64,000 nt of DNA, taken from Catonia carolina. Its lineage: Eukaryota > Arthropoda > Insecta > Hemiptera > Achilidae. Location: assembly GCA_035578175.1 (NCBI GenBank), contig JAQMRL010000003.1, forward strand, positions 102,536,969 through 102,600,968. Reading direction: 5' to 3'. The notes beneath the pieces were generated by a model that was given only the letters and a program-made list of their open reading frames with translations, was not told where the DNA came from and did no database searches. Shown piece after piece: positions 11,241 to 23,300 of this stretch. The translations under genes were made by a program, and so were the position numbers. Numbering within the stretch: position 1 is the stretch's first letter; each line of letters opens with the position of its first letter.

Positions 11241-12228
11241 AAGTAGGATGTTAATTTCACAGAAAACCCCGATTTATTTCATTAATAAAGTAATAGAGAA
11301 TATATCCGGCTACATACATTTTTGTATAAATTAAATTAGTATTAGAGAAACTGTATGTACAGTACGTATTACTAAAATTTTTTAAATTTCAGATCGGGGT
11401 TCAGGGGGGTTACTACCCCTATCCAAAAATTATGAAATTTCTAAATTTTCAGAATACATAATATATTTTAACGGGATGTTTTTGACGTTCAAAATTAAAT
11501 AAAAGTTTGGTAACGCGAAAACTTTGAGGTTCAACCCCCTTACCTTTGGTAGGGGGTAGTAATTTTTACCTCCTGAACGGTGCTTCGTAGAGAAAACGTG
11601 TACAGAATCTTTTTTGTGCCTCTCCCAAAGTACTTCATGGCCATGTAGCTAAAGTTTTCCTTAACCTACCTGTTCGCCGAGAAAACTCAAAACATTTCGG
11701 CTTTTAGGGCTTGCCGTTTTCATGTTTTTCTTTCATTACACCTTCACAACGGTTTTTTTCGCAAACGTTTATTGACAAAACGTTACACATACCCATAGAG
11801 TCACGGAGAATTCATTAAATTTTAGGTCGGGTTCCTATGGTGATTGCTACCCCAACAAAAATTTTAAAATTTTCGGAATACAAATAATCTTTTAACGCCA
11901 TGTTATTTAGCGAAGAAAATTACATAAAACTTTAATAACCCGAAAATTTTCAGGTCGCATGAAAAACGAAAAACTCAGTATCATATATGCAAACCTCTAC
12001 ATTCAAAGTTGAAATTTTTAACTCTAAACATTAACCTAAAATTTCAAAACCTTAAAATTTTGAAATTTTAAACTTCATCTATAAACTTTCGTATCTTCAA
12101 ATTTCAAAATATTGTCATCCACCCAACCCCTTTGGCGGCCGAACTTCACCTTGTGGCAAATGGTTCTGATCCACTTATGAATTCTGATCCGAAACACATA
12201 AATTTCTCTGAGGCCGAAACACATAAAT

Positions 12229-12749
12229 AAATTCGGTATCTCGGTCTACATATAAGACAGACGGCTTACATGGAATGAGCATATAAGAATTAAACGTAAA
12301 CCATTAGATGGTAAGCGAAAACAGCTTTATAGCCTTCTATCTCATCGATCAAAATTGCCAATTCCTCTAAAATTGCTGTTATATAAAACTTTATTTAACC
12401 AATGCGGATGTAAGGTTGTCAAATCTATGGTTTATCAAAACCATCAGTCATAGATAAACTTCAACGGTTTCTGTCAAAATTGCTTCGTACGCTAGTTAAC
12501 GCTCCATTTTTTGTGTCAAATCACACACTTTACTCGGACCAAAAATCCCATTTATTAATGACACCATACATGAAATGTATCAACACTTTAGTTAAAATTA
12601 TTTAACAACTCCAACCCATCGATTCGTTACTAAGTTATCCACCTTTACCAGGCAATCCTTATCGTCGGTTTAGCAAAAGGTGGAGCAAAGACTTGGGTAA
12701 ACTTCACTCAATACAGTTCAAATTTAATCTCGCTGAATATACACTTTAA
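12229..12749 (+). pseudogene. Jockey-clade LINE ORF2 3' fragment
   Basis: Across several frameshifts the plus strand encodes the post-polymerase region of a Jockey-type ORF2. It has DRRLTWNEHIRIKR, LPIPLKLLLYKTLFN, a block like FLSKLLRTLVNAPFFVSNHT, and a C-terminal LPGNPYRRFSKRWSKDLG. The intact element at 32.1-36.5 kb has counterparts at each position (DRRLTWGYHIKTKR; LSLKFKLLTYKAYLRP; LPHRRLRRKWSRDLL). The protein sequences differ widely, so this is a different, older Jockey lineage. The catalytic YADD is upstream of the preserved part. The 3' UTR may run on to about 12955, where an AAATAAAAATAAATAAAG run occurs. Confidence 0.75.
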
Positions 12750-13345
12750 AAAAAATTAAACTTACTATTATTAACTGAATACTCTTAATGATTAAATTGT
12801 GAAAAGGCTAAGTGTAGCAATTATATGCTGGAGTCCTACTAATGAGTGGTGCCCTCCTTTAACGTGTAACGTGATTTAAAAAATGTATATTATGAGCACA
12901 TTTGCTGGTTTTACAAAACCGCACAGTTGTAAATAAAAATAAATAAAGTGACAAAAAAGAATGAGGGTGTAAATTTAACTGGGGAAATCCCAAACCTATC
13001 ATACAGTGCAAGTTTCTGTGAACGTGAAACTCACTTTACAATGTTCAAAGCCTATACTACTTCCAGACTGGAATTCCCTAGATTAGGCTACTCACAAGAT
13101 AATAACTGACTTTATTGTGCCTATTTTCTACTAAATGCAGCAGGTAAAAATTCATTACCTGTCTACGAAAACCCTAGGTAAACAAACATTTATTTACTTT
13201 CTTCGAAAAACTTCGAATTAAACAAATAAAATATTTTTAAACTTCGAATTAGGCATACCATTTTAAGTAAGATTTTAATATGCTTTCAAGGGGAATACAA
13301 GCTAATTCAAATTATCCGAGTTCGAAATAACTACGTTATACTGTA

Positions 13346-14435
13346 TTTACATCTAAATAATCAAGAAATTATTAGAATAACATTGTTGTTACATTGTTCG
13401 ATTAAAAATTTTGTAACGTAGTGTTTAAAACGTATCCGCAAATAAAAAGATACTTTTTAACAACCTTGAACACTATTCGGAGACTATTTCACTTACTGAA
13501 CACTTACAAAGATTGCGTTAATTACACATACTACATAAAAACACAAAAAACATAAAATTTTTAAATATTTAAAGACAATTTTAATGAAAATAAAAATACA
13601 ATTTATTTAAAATATAATTTAAAAATTCTAAGATTAAATTGTTAATTGTAAATTTTATACAATTGTAAAACATTAGTAATGTGACAAGTTATTATACTTT
13701 ATAAGTAACTTGTTTTTATTATGTCATGGGGTTGTTAAACACTTAATGTTGATGCAACCGTAATAAACTAATTGTAAAAAAAATATATTTATATAGTTTG
13801 TAGACCGATTATTTGTTTTAATAAATGATAAAAAAGTAGGTACGTAAAACGTATTTTTATTTTGGTAATCGTGAGTAGACTTTAGGTACAGAGAGTTAAT
13901 TTATAAAATTGAATTAACTAAGAGTAACACCATTTTGTATTCCCTTTTGACCCGTCTACAACAGAAATTCAGTTTCAACGGCACCGGCACCAATTGAATT
14001 ATAGGATGGCCGCTGAAGTAGCTGAATGAGCTGTGAACAGCGGGTGTTACTGTTAACCGCAGAAAAGAGGGGCATAACCACCCACCTACCCTTTCTCTAT
14101 GGGTTTCTGTTCTCTAGCACACTGCACAGTTTAGGTGTCGTTATAGGCTGGTGTAGTTACACTTGCTGTACCGTTTTACCTCTTGTAGGATGTAGTAGAT
14201 AAATTTTGCATTGCCCTTTGAACTTATACTATTGAATTCCGAAAAGAAAAGCACTGGAGTGAAATATACAGTAATATAATTACAAAATATATTACGTATT
14301 TACATTGTAAATACACTAATCCTTACAAGTACACTAATTTCTACAAATTCGGGAACCTGCATAAAATTAAAAGTTTTAATTATAAGTAGCAATTTTGAAA
14401 ATTGTCATTTATAATTTTTATTCGTCTGTCCGTCC
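13346..14435. other. gene-free DNA
   Basis: AT-rich, apart from a locally GC-richer patch around 13920-14200 that contains no open frame or recognisable element ends. Confidence 0.4.
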
Positions 14436-14449
14436 CGCTCAGATATCAA

Positions 14450-14650
14450 AAACTACGAGAGATAGCAACAAACTGTTTCCTAATTCGTAATCTACACAAA
14501 AAATTTGTGGGCCTAAAAAGAGTTTGAAGTTTCGGTTTTTGTTTAGTTAGAAACTACAAAAGATATCAACAAACGGGTTTCGAATTTGTAATCTACCCAA
14601 TAAGTTAATGGGCCTGAATTGGGTTTAAAGTTGTGCCAATTTTTCAGTAC
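14450..14650 (+). repeat. family D direct repeat, ~101-bp period
   Basis: Two diverged copies start AAACTACGAGAGATAGCAAC (14450) and AAACTACAAAAGATATCAAC (14551), each followed by TTCGTAATCTAC or TTTGTAATCTAC and GGGCCT. A third, single unit lies on the minus strand at 44056-44170. No function was recognised. Confidence 0.6.
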
Positions 14651-14654
14651 TAAA

Positions 14655-16394
14655 TCCCAGGCAGGCTATTTTGAAGCTTCGTCGGGAATGTACAAAAATA
14701 TTGCTTTAAAATTGTTACCCCTGTAGTTATTCCATAAAACGCAGTCTATTAAAATTTAATTGCTATATTTTTTTCGACTCCTAAGGATCAAGTGTTCCAA
14801 TTTAATTTTTCTTAGAAATTGTGAAGTTAGAGAATTAGTGATGAGTGAGAGAGTGAATCAGTCAGCGATTTTACAGATATATTATTACTATTATTATTCG
14901 TTATTCTTATTTATTTGAAAAGAAAATCCAGTAAATATATATTTTTTGTATGTACTACTATATCGTTTTAATTTATATGAAATTTACGTGCTGGTATTTT
15001 CCTTTATCATAATACAGTTTTATATTATTCAAATTTATTCCAATAATTATTCAAATCATATTGCTTTGGTGGTGAGTTTATTTTGAAAGGTATATTTAAA
15101 TTTTAACTACCATTCGTTTAAAAGAATAATAATAAGTATATAAATTAATAAGCCGTATGCTGTATTTATAGTAACAGACTGAGAATATTTCGAATTATAC
15201 GAATATTATTAGATTATTTGAAAATTATATATTTCATTACATTACATTGAATTCCATTGAATCAGGAATTTACTTCATTTTATGCTAATTTTCAAAAAAA
15301 TATTTTCGATATTGCCTAATTCACTTTTAATGGTAATAAAAAAAATTTGTATAGCGTGTATAGAATTTATTCATAGTATGATTTAGAACAAATTTTCTAT
15401 TATATTATTTTTTAAAGATTTTTCCATAATCGTTTTACTGATGTATAAATATTATCGTAACGTTTATTCCAGATTCTTTCGGGATCTGATTGTTTATAAA
15501 TAACAAAACTTAATTTTAAACTTATAACAATCATTTCTTAACAAATTAATCTACTTAAATTTAATTTTTACTGTTGTAAAAATTGATGGTTCAGTCCAAA
15601 AATCATTTCTTTATCTTTACGTGGAACCAAAGTAGCACTTTTTTAAAAAAATGGTCGTCAAATTAAAACGGAACATCATGTTTCACTTAAAATATTCACA
15701 TTATAGAAAACACGTTGATCTTTAACGTAATTAAACGCCGGTTTTTTTATGTGAAGTCTGGAAGGAGTGACAGACATTTAAAAAAAACACAAACGAAAAA
15801 CCGGCTAAAGATTGGGTACTTTTTATGCGTAAATTGATCTGCGACTAATTTCTAAATAAAGTAATTTACGTAAAACTAATCAACGCAGAAAAGAACAGAC
15901 TTTAATTTGATGTAGCGTTAAAATTTTTCCGTTTGGGTTTTGTTGAGATAGAGCTCTTCAAACACAACGGCTTCTTTCGTGGCGTGCCCTGTGGTAGATT
16001 GCAATCAATTTCTGTAATGATTTACAGATTTTATATTGCATAGTTTTCTGGTATTTTTTGAGGGTTAATTATAATTTTTATGTTTTACTAATTTTTTAAT
16101 GGTTCTCAAAATTTTAACTTGTGCAATAAATATAAACTTCTTAACAAAAATAAATAGAAAGTTTTAAAGTGATTTTTGTAGCCTATATTTGTATCCCAGC
16201 TTCTCAATGATTCTACTTGGAATCATGTCTGTAGTTTATAATAGTTTTTAAAATAAATATTTGAAAACTAAAACACTAAAATAGTTAAAAATACCAAAAT
16301 TAACAAGTTTTGACAAAGAAATTTTTTTTTCTTTGTTAAACACAAACTAACACACCCTAGTTGAACACTGGCTGCACAACAAATTTATTATTGA
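14655..16394. other. gene-free AT-rich DNA
   Basis: No open frame above 60 codons and no element termini recognised. Mostly AT-rich with mixed short repeats. Confidence 0.45.
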
Positions 16395-17110
16395 CTGAAT
16401 TAATGAAGAGTCAGCTCTTTTTGAGCAAATAGACTTTTATCATCATCTGTCGAGGATTAGGCTCAATGGCTTGTTCCGACATCCATCTCTTTTTAGGTTT
16501 TCCCAAGCCTCGCTTCCCTTTAGGTTTATTTTTCCATGCTCGCAGAGGAAGTCTGTGATCTGGCAAGCAAAGTAAATGGTTGGAACAGTTTCTCTTATGT
16601 ATTCCAACAGTGACTGAACATTTAACTCGGCGCGGATAGCTTCGTTGCGTACTCTATCTAACCGGGTTCAACCTTTGACTCTTTCCAAAAATCTCATTTC
16701 TGCAGCCTGGGTACGAGATTTATTCCTCTGTAATGACACACATGTTTCACTCCCATATGTTATGAGTGGTACTGCCATTGCTCTATTAAATTTTATTCGG
16801 GTGTTCTTTCTCGGTTTTTTCCTATTGTCTTGCGAATAGAACTGCATACAGAGCTGAATTTTGCCAGTTTTTCACTCACATAATCATCTCTGTCGTAGGA
16901 ACTCTTGCATCCTGAATATTTAAAATCTTGAACTTGTTCTACAGTTCGGCTGCCAAGTATAATTTTTGCACGAACCAGCCATCTTCTCTTGAAAGCCATA
17001 ATCTTTGATTTTTGCGCCGATATTCTCATGCCAAACTCTGCGCTAATGTTGTGCAACTTAAAAATGGCATATTGGAGCCTTTCTTCTGTGTCGAATAGAC
17101 TTTTCTGGAA
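16395..17110 (-). pseudogene. LINE reverse-transcriptase C-terminal remnant
   Basis: On the minus strand, residues just after the (lost) YADD motif are readable: DTEERLQYAIFKLHNISAEF, GMRISAQKSKIMAFK, VEQVQDFKYSGCKSSYDRDD and VSEKLAKFSSVCSSIRKT. Further on, with frameshifts, come AVPLITYGSETCVSLQ, AAEMRFLERVKG and IRAELNVQSLLEYIRET. This order (the thumb region, an ITYGSE block, then AAEMRFL) is standard for the EN-RT LINEs common in insects. The longest open piece is 147 codons (16793-17236), whose first part is unrelated flanking sequence. The polymerase core is missing, so it is dead on arrival or 5'-truncated. Related tails lie at 1658-2160 and 43500-43690. Confidence 0.78.
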
Positions 17111-17231
17111 AAATACAAACAAACAAAAGGAATTAAGTTTAATAATGTAAAAAAAATAAATAACAATATTATTCTTCCCATATCTACCTTTTTCTAGAAA
17201 ACAATTATTATTACGACAATAATTTTCAATT

Positions 17232-17600
17232 GTCAAAACTCATACAAGAGCAATTGTCAAAACACTGTCGGTCTGTCTAGCCTTTGTGCCACAACTATTG
17301 TTAAAGTTGTGCAGAATTTAGGAAAACTTTCACGCCTTGGGTTTGAAAATGTTATTCAGTTATAAGAATTAACTATCTTTTGAATTATTAAAAATTGTAA
17401 ATTGCATTGTATCTGTCTCACAAATATTAGGAATGCGTTATTTTCTTACGATTATGATTTAAAAAAATTCAAAGCTGATTTTATAGTAGTTAAGGATAAC
17501 AGTTTTCATTGTCCTGACTTTTCTTTTTGAATTCTTACATTTATTTTATTCGTAGAATAGACATGAAACCCTTACGTTAATGTAAGGATTTTTTTTGTTA
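17232..17600. other. gene-free DNA upstream of the candidate exon
   Basis: Nothing coding was recognised. A short hairpin CTTACGTTAATGTAAG lies near 17571. Confidence 0.4.
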
Positions 17601-17603
17601 ATA

Positions 17604-17715
17604 AATAATACCTTTTATTTTGTTTCAGGTAAGTGGACTGAGAATTCAGGTGTATACATTTAGGTGTATAAATGCAGAAGGACTGGGTCATAAATCCTCT
17701 TGTCTATCAGTACGT
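17604..17715 (+). other. candidate host exon or recursive splice site
   Basis: A pyrimidine-rich run, CCTTTTATTTTGTTTCAG, ends at 17628 and is followed at once by GTAAGT. This is a good 3' splice site fused to a perfect 5' splice site, the arrangement seen at recursive splice sites in long insect introns. From 17629 an open frame of exactly 27 codons runs to a possible donor, GTACGT, at 17710. It contains VSGLR and YTFRCINAEGLGHKSS, which resembles the end of an immunoglobulin I-set or fibronectin type III domain (compare the general Ig pattern Y-x-C-x-A-x-N-x-x-G), although the Ig cysteine would be replaced by Phe. Either reading would mean a host gene crosses this window on the plus strand. 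No neighbouring exon was found, so this remains a hypothesis. Confidence 0.35.
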
Positions 17716-18510
17716 ATCTGTTTGTCATACTAATTAAATTTTTGTATTTGGTTATATTCCTTTTTTATTTCAGTGTGAAAGAAAGAAACGTTTTCTATAT
17801 TTTGAATTAAAACATAAACTTTATATTCATTGTATTACATGAAAAACGGTTTGAATTGCTCGAAAATTATTTGGAAATAAATTAATTGAACAACATGGGT
17901 AGACTACATGAGAAGCCTAAAACGGAAGCATCCAATAAATTTTATTTCAAATTTCAAATTGACTATTTACATTATAAACTTTTTAACATAATAACATAAA
18001 TACAAAATTTACAACAAAATATTTAAAACTTAACCAAGACTCACTTACCTAATCAGAAACGTTGTCATTTTACAAACAAATAACTAATTAATAACGGTAA
18101 TAATTGTGTTTTATTTACAAAACTTAGCCTACATTGAAAATAATACAATTTATATATACTAACTAGTTTTAACTAAATCACTTCACTTTCAAAACACAAA
18201 CTTCACAACCGTTTGTACAACACTGACTGACTAAAAAAAGATAGCCATTTTCGTAAAATAACAATAGAGTTTTCGTGAATGAAAAAGGATCTCAAATACA
18301 ATAGAATAATCTAGCGAAATAAATAACAATATAGACAATAATATATAGTTTAATTTTTACTGTTATTTAAAAATTATTATTCTTATTAGGTATGTATATT
18401 CAATCTATATTTTTGTATCTAAATCTATAAAGATATCTATAATATATATGAAGAACTACCATAAGTTCTTACGAGGTAATTTCAGGCACTATTTACCGGT
18501 TTTATAAACT
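17716..18510. other. gene-free AT-rich DNA
   Basis: No coding, tRNA-like or terminal-repeat signal recognised. Confidence 0.45.
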
Positions 18511-18542
18511 ACTAGCATGCCCCGTCGCGGCTTTCCACGCAA

Positions 18543-18714
18543 AAAAATGGTGTAATCACTTTTTTTTTAATATGTAGCTGAAATTTTGTTCTTCCGTTTC
18601 AGCAGTTCTTGCTTTTTGAAGTTTTTTGCTTTTGAAGATTTTTCGCCTAGTGATGTTTTTTTGATGGCATTATTGAAAATGAAAAAAAAACAAATAACAA
18701 CCACAAAAAAAAAA
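18543..18714 (+). repeat. 172-bp direct repeat, left copy
   Basis: This is nearly identical to 19666-19838. The differences seen are homopolymer lengths and one extra CAA in the right copy. It directly precedes family A copy A2 (3-bp gap). Confidence 0.92.
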
Positions 18715-18717
18715 TCT

Positions 18718-19497
18718 GGTGTGAAACACTCACACAACTTTCTCTTGCCAATGCAAATAATTAATAATAAACCTAACATTATTAATAAAATATTAGAAAT
18801 AAACAAAAACTAACCTCAAAAACATAACCTTATTTTAATCATGAGTGAATGACGCAAAATGACAATCGAACTCAGTTTGGCTTAAAAATACGGAAAATCA
18901 CGCTTTCTCTCTAAACTAGGCTCTGTAGAGAAAAATGCTTTAAATAAAAGTTGTACATCATTTAATTTCCTATAAAATTAATTATATACACTTTTGTCGT
19001 AAAATGCATTCTAAGGCCGAAATCTTTAAAAAATCAATTTTTCACACGTTTTCGTGAGAAAAAAACAGAAAATCGCAAATTACCGCTAAACTAAGCGTTA
19101 TACAAAAAAATGTTTGAAATAAAAGTTGTAGGTTTTTAAATTCTCTACAACTTTTAGTATATAAGTTTTTGCGCTAAAATTTATATTAAAGCCGTAATCT
19201 TAAAAAAACAACGTTTTTACGTGAAAACAGCCTCACGCAGAATTTCAGCAAACATGGCGCCTACCCTATCTTGTAGAGAATAAAAAATTGAGTAAAATAG
19301 GCGATTTTAAAAAAAATCGTAGGACCAGTTTTTGAGAAAATCGCAAAAAACTGAAAAATTATACGAATAAACTACTACTTCCGGTTGACCGATTTTGATG
19401 AAAAAGTTCGTGTCGCGTCCGGTAGTGGTATGTAACTTAAGTTTCAAGTTTCAAGTTCGTACGATGTTCCGTTCTTGAGATATTCTGTTCACACACA

Positions 19498-19534
<37 letters not shown>

Positions 19535-19665
19535 CAATCGCTAAAAACATGTTTTTTGGGTTCAGGGGGTCTGAAAACGTATAGATCCGGTGAAAACTCG
19601 ATTTCGAAAAATCGACATGAAAACAATACTTTCCTTCCTATATATTCATATAGGCAAGAGAAAGT
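18718..19665 (+). repeat. family A repeat, copy A2 (full length, 948 bp)
   Basis: Begins GGTGTGAAACACTCACACAA and ends GGCAAGAGAAAGT. It contains both internal modules: one around TTTCTCTCTAAACTAGGCTC (about 18905) and a diverged second around TTACCGCTAAACTAAGCG (about 19080). A (CA)n tract lies at about 19495-19532. It closely matches A5 along its whole length. No protein-coding frame is conserved between the copies, so it is non-autonomous. Confidence 0.85.
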
Positions 19666-19838
19666 AAAAATGGTGTAATCACTTTTTTTTAATATGTAGC
19701 TGAAATTTTGTTCTTCCGTTTCAGCAGTTCTTGCTTTTTGAAGTTTTTTGCTTTTGAAGATTTTTCGCCTAGTGATGTTTTTTTGATGGCATTATTGAAA
19801 ATGAAAAAAAAAACAAATAACAACAACCACAAAAAAAA
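19666..19838 (+). repeat. 172-bp direct repeat, right copy
   Basis: Near-identical partner of 18543-18714. It starts exactly where family A copy A2 ends. Confidence 0.92.
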
Positions 19839-20352
19839 CATTGTCAAAACCAAAAACTTAAATCTACGTTGAATAAAATAAAAGTCAAAATAAAATATTA
19901 AAGCAATTTATCACTCACCAATTAAAAGAAAATTAAAACGAATTGAAGAAACACAGAACTTTACTTATATAAAATACTCAACAATACAAAATCGTATCTA
20001 CATAATAAAATACAATAAAATTATCATGTGATGTCACCAGCTGATCCTTAGCACCACGTCGCTATTTGCTAAATCATATGACTTTATTTATGACACATCT
20101 TTATTTGAATCACATCAGCTGGTTTAAAAGCAACAGATTATTTAACCTCATAAAAGCCTTAATGTAGGACATAAACATTATTTTCAACCCTCTAGGGCTA
20201 TTTTTTTAAGGGTTTCAATTGCCTTAAAACCTGCACCGGCATTATAGTTACAACATAAAAAAACTGCATGAAAATTGGTTCAGTAATTTAGGAGATAAAG
20301 GGGAACATACACACACATACATACACACACATACATCGAATTTTATATAGAT

Positions 20353-23300
20353 GTCACCTCTGTAGAGCTTGGAGGATTCTGAGTAACATTGATTTTACAG
20401 CTTGATGTGAACTTTTAAATATTGTAAAAATGTCCGATTGGTACAATGAAGTCCTCTTATTTTATTTGTTGTAAGGTCGTTTAAAAAGATTGTTTTTAAC
20501 TATCAGTACGAGAAACTCCACTACGGATTCATTTTTTTTTAAATATTTGAAAATTCTATTTAACCAAAAAAAAAAAATATTTTATCCGATTTCTGCAAAG
20601 AGACTTATTTAAACCTTACAAAATTAAAATGATCATATAATTTTTTTAAGAAATAAACTTTATCTTTATAACACATTAAAATTTTATATTATGTCTAATT
20701 TTATAATTTATTGATTTATATTGATGTCAATAAAATACCTGTTTCCTTTACTAATAGATTTCATTTAACGTGTAAGGATTTGTGATAAGTTAAACGTTTT
20801 AGGTTTAGTTTGTCGTGAAGTGCAGCGAGCTAGTTTGTATTTAGTTTTGGGATTGTTGGTTTTAAAGTAAATATCAAACTTCGATCAGTATTCAATTTGA
20901 AAAAGTATCTAGAAAATACCTAGTCATCTTATTTAACTTTTTACTAATCTACTTATTGTTCTATCGAGAACAGATTATAGATAAACTTGTTAGTAAAAAA
21001 TTATAATTTGAATAGAGTGGAACCAAATTGAAAAATAATTGGAATTATAAAGAACAAATTGTAATCAGGATTTTGTTTTTAATTCTAATTCCTTTCTGGT
21101 TAATGTAGAATCATCCTTATTTACCAAGTTTATGGAGAAAGAATCTCAAAATATTTTGTTTAAGAATATGCGGAATGCCTATCCCCCTAACGTTAATGTA
21201 AGGAACATTTTCTCAAAAACTATTAAAGTTATCTTGTTCAATTTTTTTATGGTTACTTTTCAGGCTATTCCACACCCACAAAATTAGTAGCATTTCTATA
21301 TATTTTTAGAAGGATAAGGAATTTTCTTTTGATTGCCAATTTTGAAAATAACAATTTTTCTATTTAAGTGAAAAATAAATATTCAAAAACATTATTTTAC
21401 TGTAATGTTAACTCAGTGTATTGATATGGTATAAAAGGCTGGGCAAAAATTTCATTCAAATCCATTTACAGTTGGCTGAGAAAATGTTTCTTATGTGTCA
21501 AAAATTACTGTTTACAGGAAATAAGTAAAAACTACAAGAGAACACATTATACGCATTGAAAAATAGTTACTTCTAATACATTCCAGTTACCATAATCTGA
21601 AAATTCCTCAAAAATTACATTCACAACTGGTATAATGGCAAGTTAAAGTTTTAAAACAAAAAATATCGTACAAAATAACAAAAAAAATTATTAATATATC
21701 GTTTGTCATTCAAAAAATAGAGATGTTAATGCAAACTGGTAACTTTTAGAAAATAACGTAAGGTTTTAACATTTGTTGAATTATTTTTTTGGGAGGATAA
21801 AAGCTGCAAAAACCCCAACAAATTATATATCATTGGATGCAGAAAACTCAGAGTTTTAATAATGTGCAAATACTGGAAATGTGAAAATTTTCTATTTTCT
21901 CCGTTCCAGGTACCCTTAAGAGGTTATAAAGCTTTTAAGTAGGCTTATAATGTAGCCTACAGAAAACATGAGAAAAACGGAAAATTTCTGCAATTTTGTT
22001 TTTACTGCTGTTATACTTTTAATATTTGGTACTAATAACTTTTTCTGAATTTTATTCAAATGTAACTATGTACAATAAAAAATACATAGTCTCTTTGGCA
22101 CTCCTTTAACGGAGCGCTCGGTACAATTGCCCCATATATACGTATATTACGTCACTACTCACTCTACTCTATTTTAGTTGCGAACGAGTAAAAATATAAA
22201 ATACAATTTTTTGTTATTGACGAAATAAACTACTAATTTAAATTGTCATGTCCCTTTAAAATTTCTCTGTAATATTTATCCTTGAAAATAACAAACGGCT
22301 TGTTAATAATTGTACAACAGTAGTTATTTTCACTGTACAAAAACGACAAGAAAAGCAATGCGTAAATTATAAAACCTTGAGTATAATTTATGTTCTGCGT
22401 TCATTTACAACCTGAACTTTATTCAAATTAATTATAAATTACAAATTAATTTGTCACAAAATTAGTCAGACTAAACTAATCGTTGTTGTAAACATCGATT
22501 GTGAATTAACTATGTAAATGTTTAAATAGGTATTTGTTCTAAATATAGAACAGTATAGAGTACGCCTTTGATGTTTGGTGGGGTATACATGGTTGATATG
22601 ATGCCCATCAGGTCATTAGCGAATACCTTTAAAGTAGTTCACGCGTTCGTCATTTCATTAAAACACTGTTTAACTAATATATACTTTTTCGTTTGTGTTA
22701 CAATACATATAAAAACCAGAAATAATTCTATTAACCACATTCACAATGTTTTCCTAAAATTTTAATTTACAATTTAAAGGCATTCAAAATCGGTATATTG
22801 CTCCTTAAGATTGTTTAATCGTATGTAGAACTACCAATTGTGTAAATGGTTCTAATAGTTTCAAAAAGGTACATTTAATAATGTCCGTAATTTGCAAATA
22901 AGTTTTTGTAATATTTATTTTAACCGTACAATTTTACTTTATGGAAAATATTTCCCAAGATGAAATATGTGTTTTTGTAAACCGATAATTCAATTAAAAT
23001 GTTTAAAACTCTTAAACTCTTCAACTTATTAGCGATCCCTTGCTTCACGGAAAACTTAACTTAAAATGTTTAACTACACATACAATCTTTCACGTTGAAA
23101 GCAAAATTACGACTTTGCAAATAAAACTAATTAGAACTGGAAACATGAATATTGTTGTCATCCTCACGAATCTCCAATGGAAGAAAAAATACGACTTGAT
23201 TTTTTCCTCCCACAGAGCGCTGTGCAGCCAGGTATGGAAATCCGTCAGAAAAGTACGATGCCAAACAGCATTAATATACTTGCTATATTGTATTATGTTC

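Larger units (their letters stand above)
11063..13343. mobile_element. pogo/Tigger-like DNA element with internal insertions
   Basis: The left end reads CAGTACACGTAGTTAATTCG and the right end, reversed, CAGTATAACGTAGTTATTTC. Both continue into TTCGAACT. TA flanks each end (11061-11062 and 13344-13345). CAGTA ends with internal AATTCGAA/TTATCC motifs are the usual Tigger/pogo signature. Further TTCGAATTA-type motifs occur just inside both ends (about 11120 and 13205-13300). The interior contains a (TAC)n tract, a diverged pair of direct repeats (about 11385-11530 and 11820-11965) and a Jockey LINE fragment (12229-12749). No transposase domain was recognised. Confidence 0.65.
18511..20352 (+). 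repeat. retroposon-like repeat, interrupted by family A
   Basis: The segment opens with CATGCCCCGTCGCGGCTTTC and ends with GGTTCAGTAATTTAGGAGAT, AAAGGGGAACATAC, an (ACAT/ACAC)n tract and CGAATTTTATATAGAT. This start-and-tail combination is typical of a widespread insect non-LTR/SINE 3' module. Removing the inserted family A copy and one 172-bp duplicate leaves about 0.7 kb. No open frame belongs to it. The name of the family is not known to me. Confidence 0.45.

Noticed and set aside
18567..18813. Short ORFs on both strands across the 172-bp repeat
   Set aside because: Homopolymer-rich repeat sequence, not coding.
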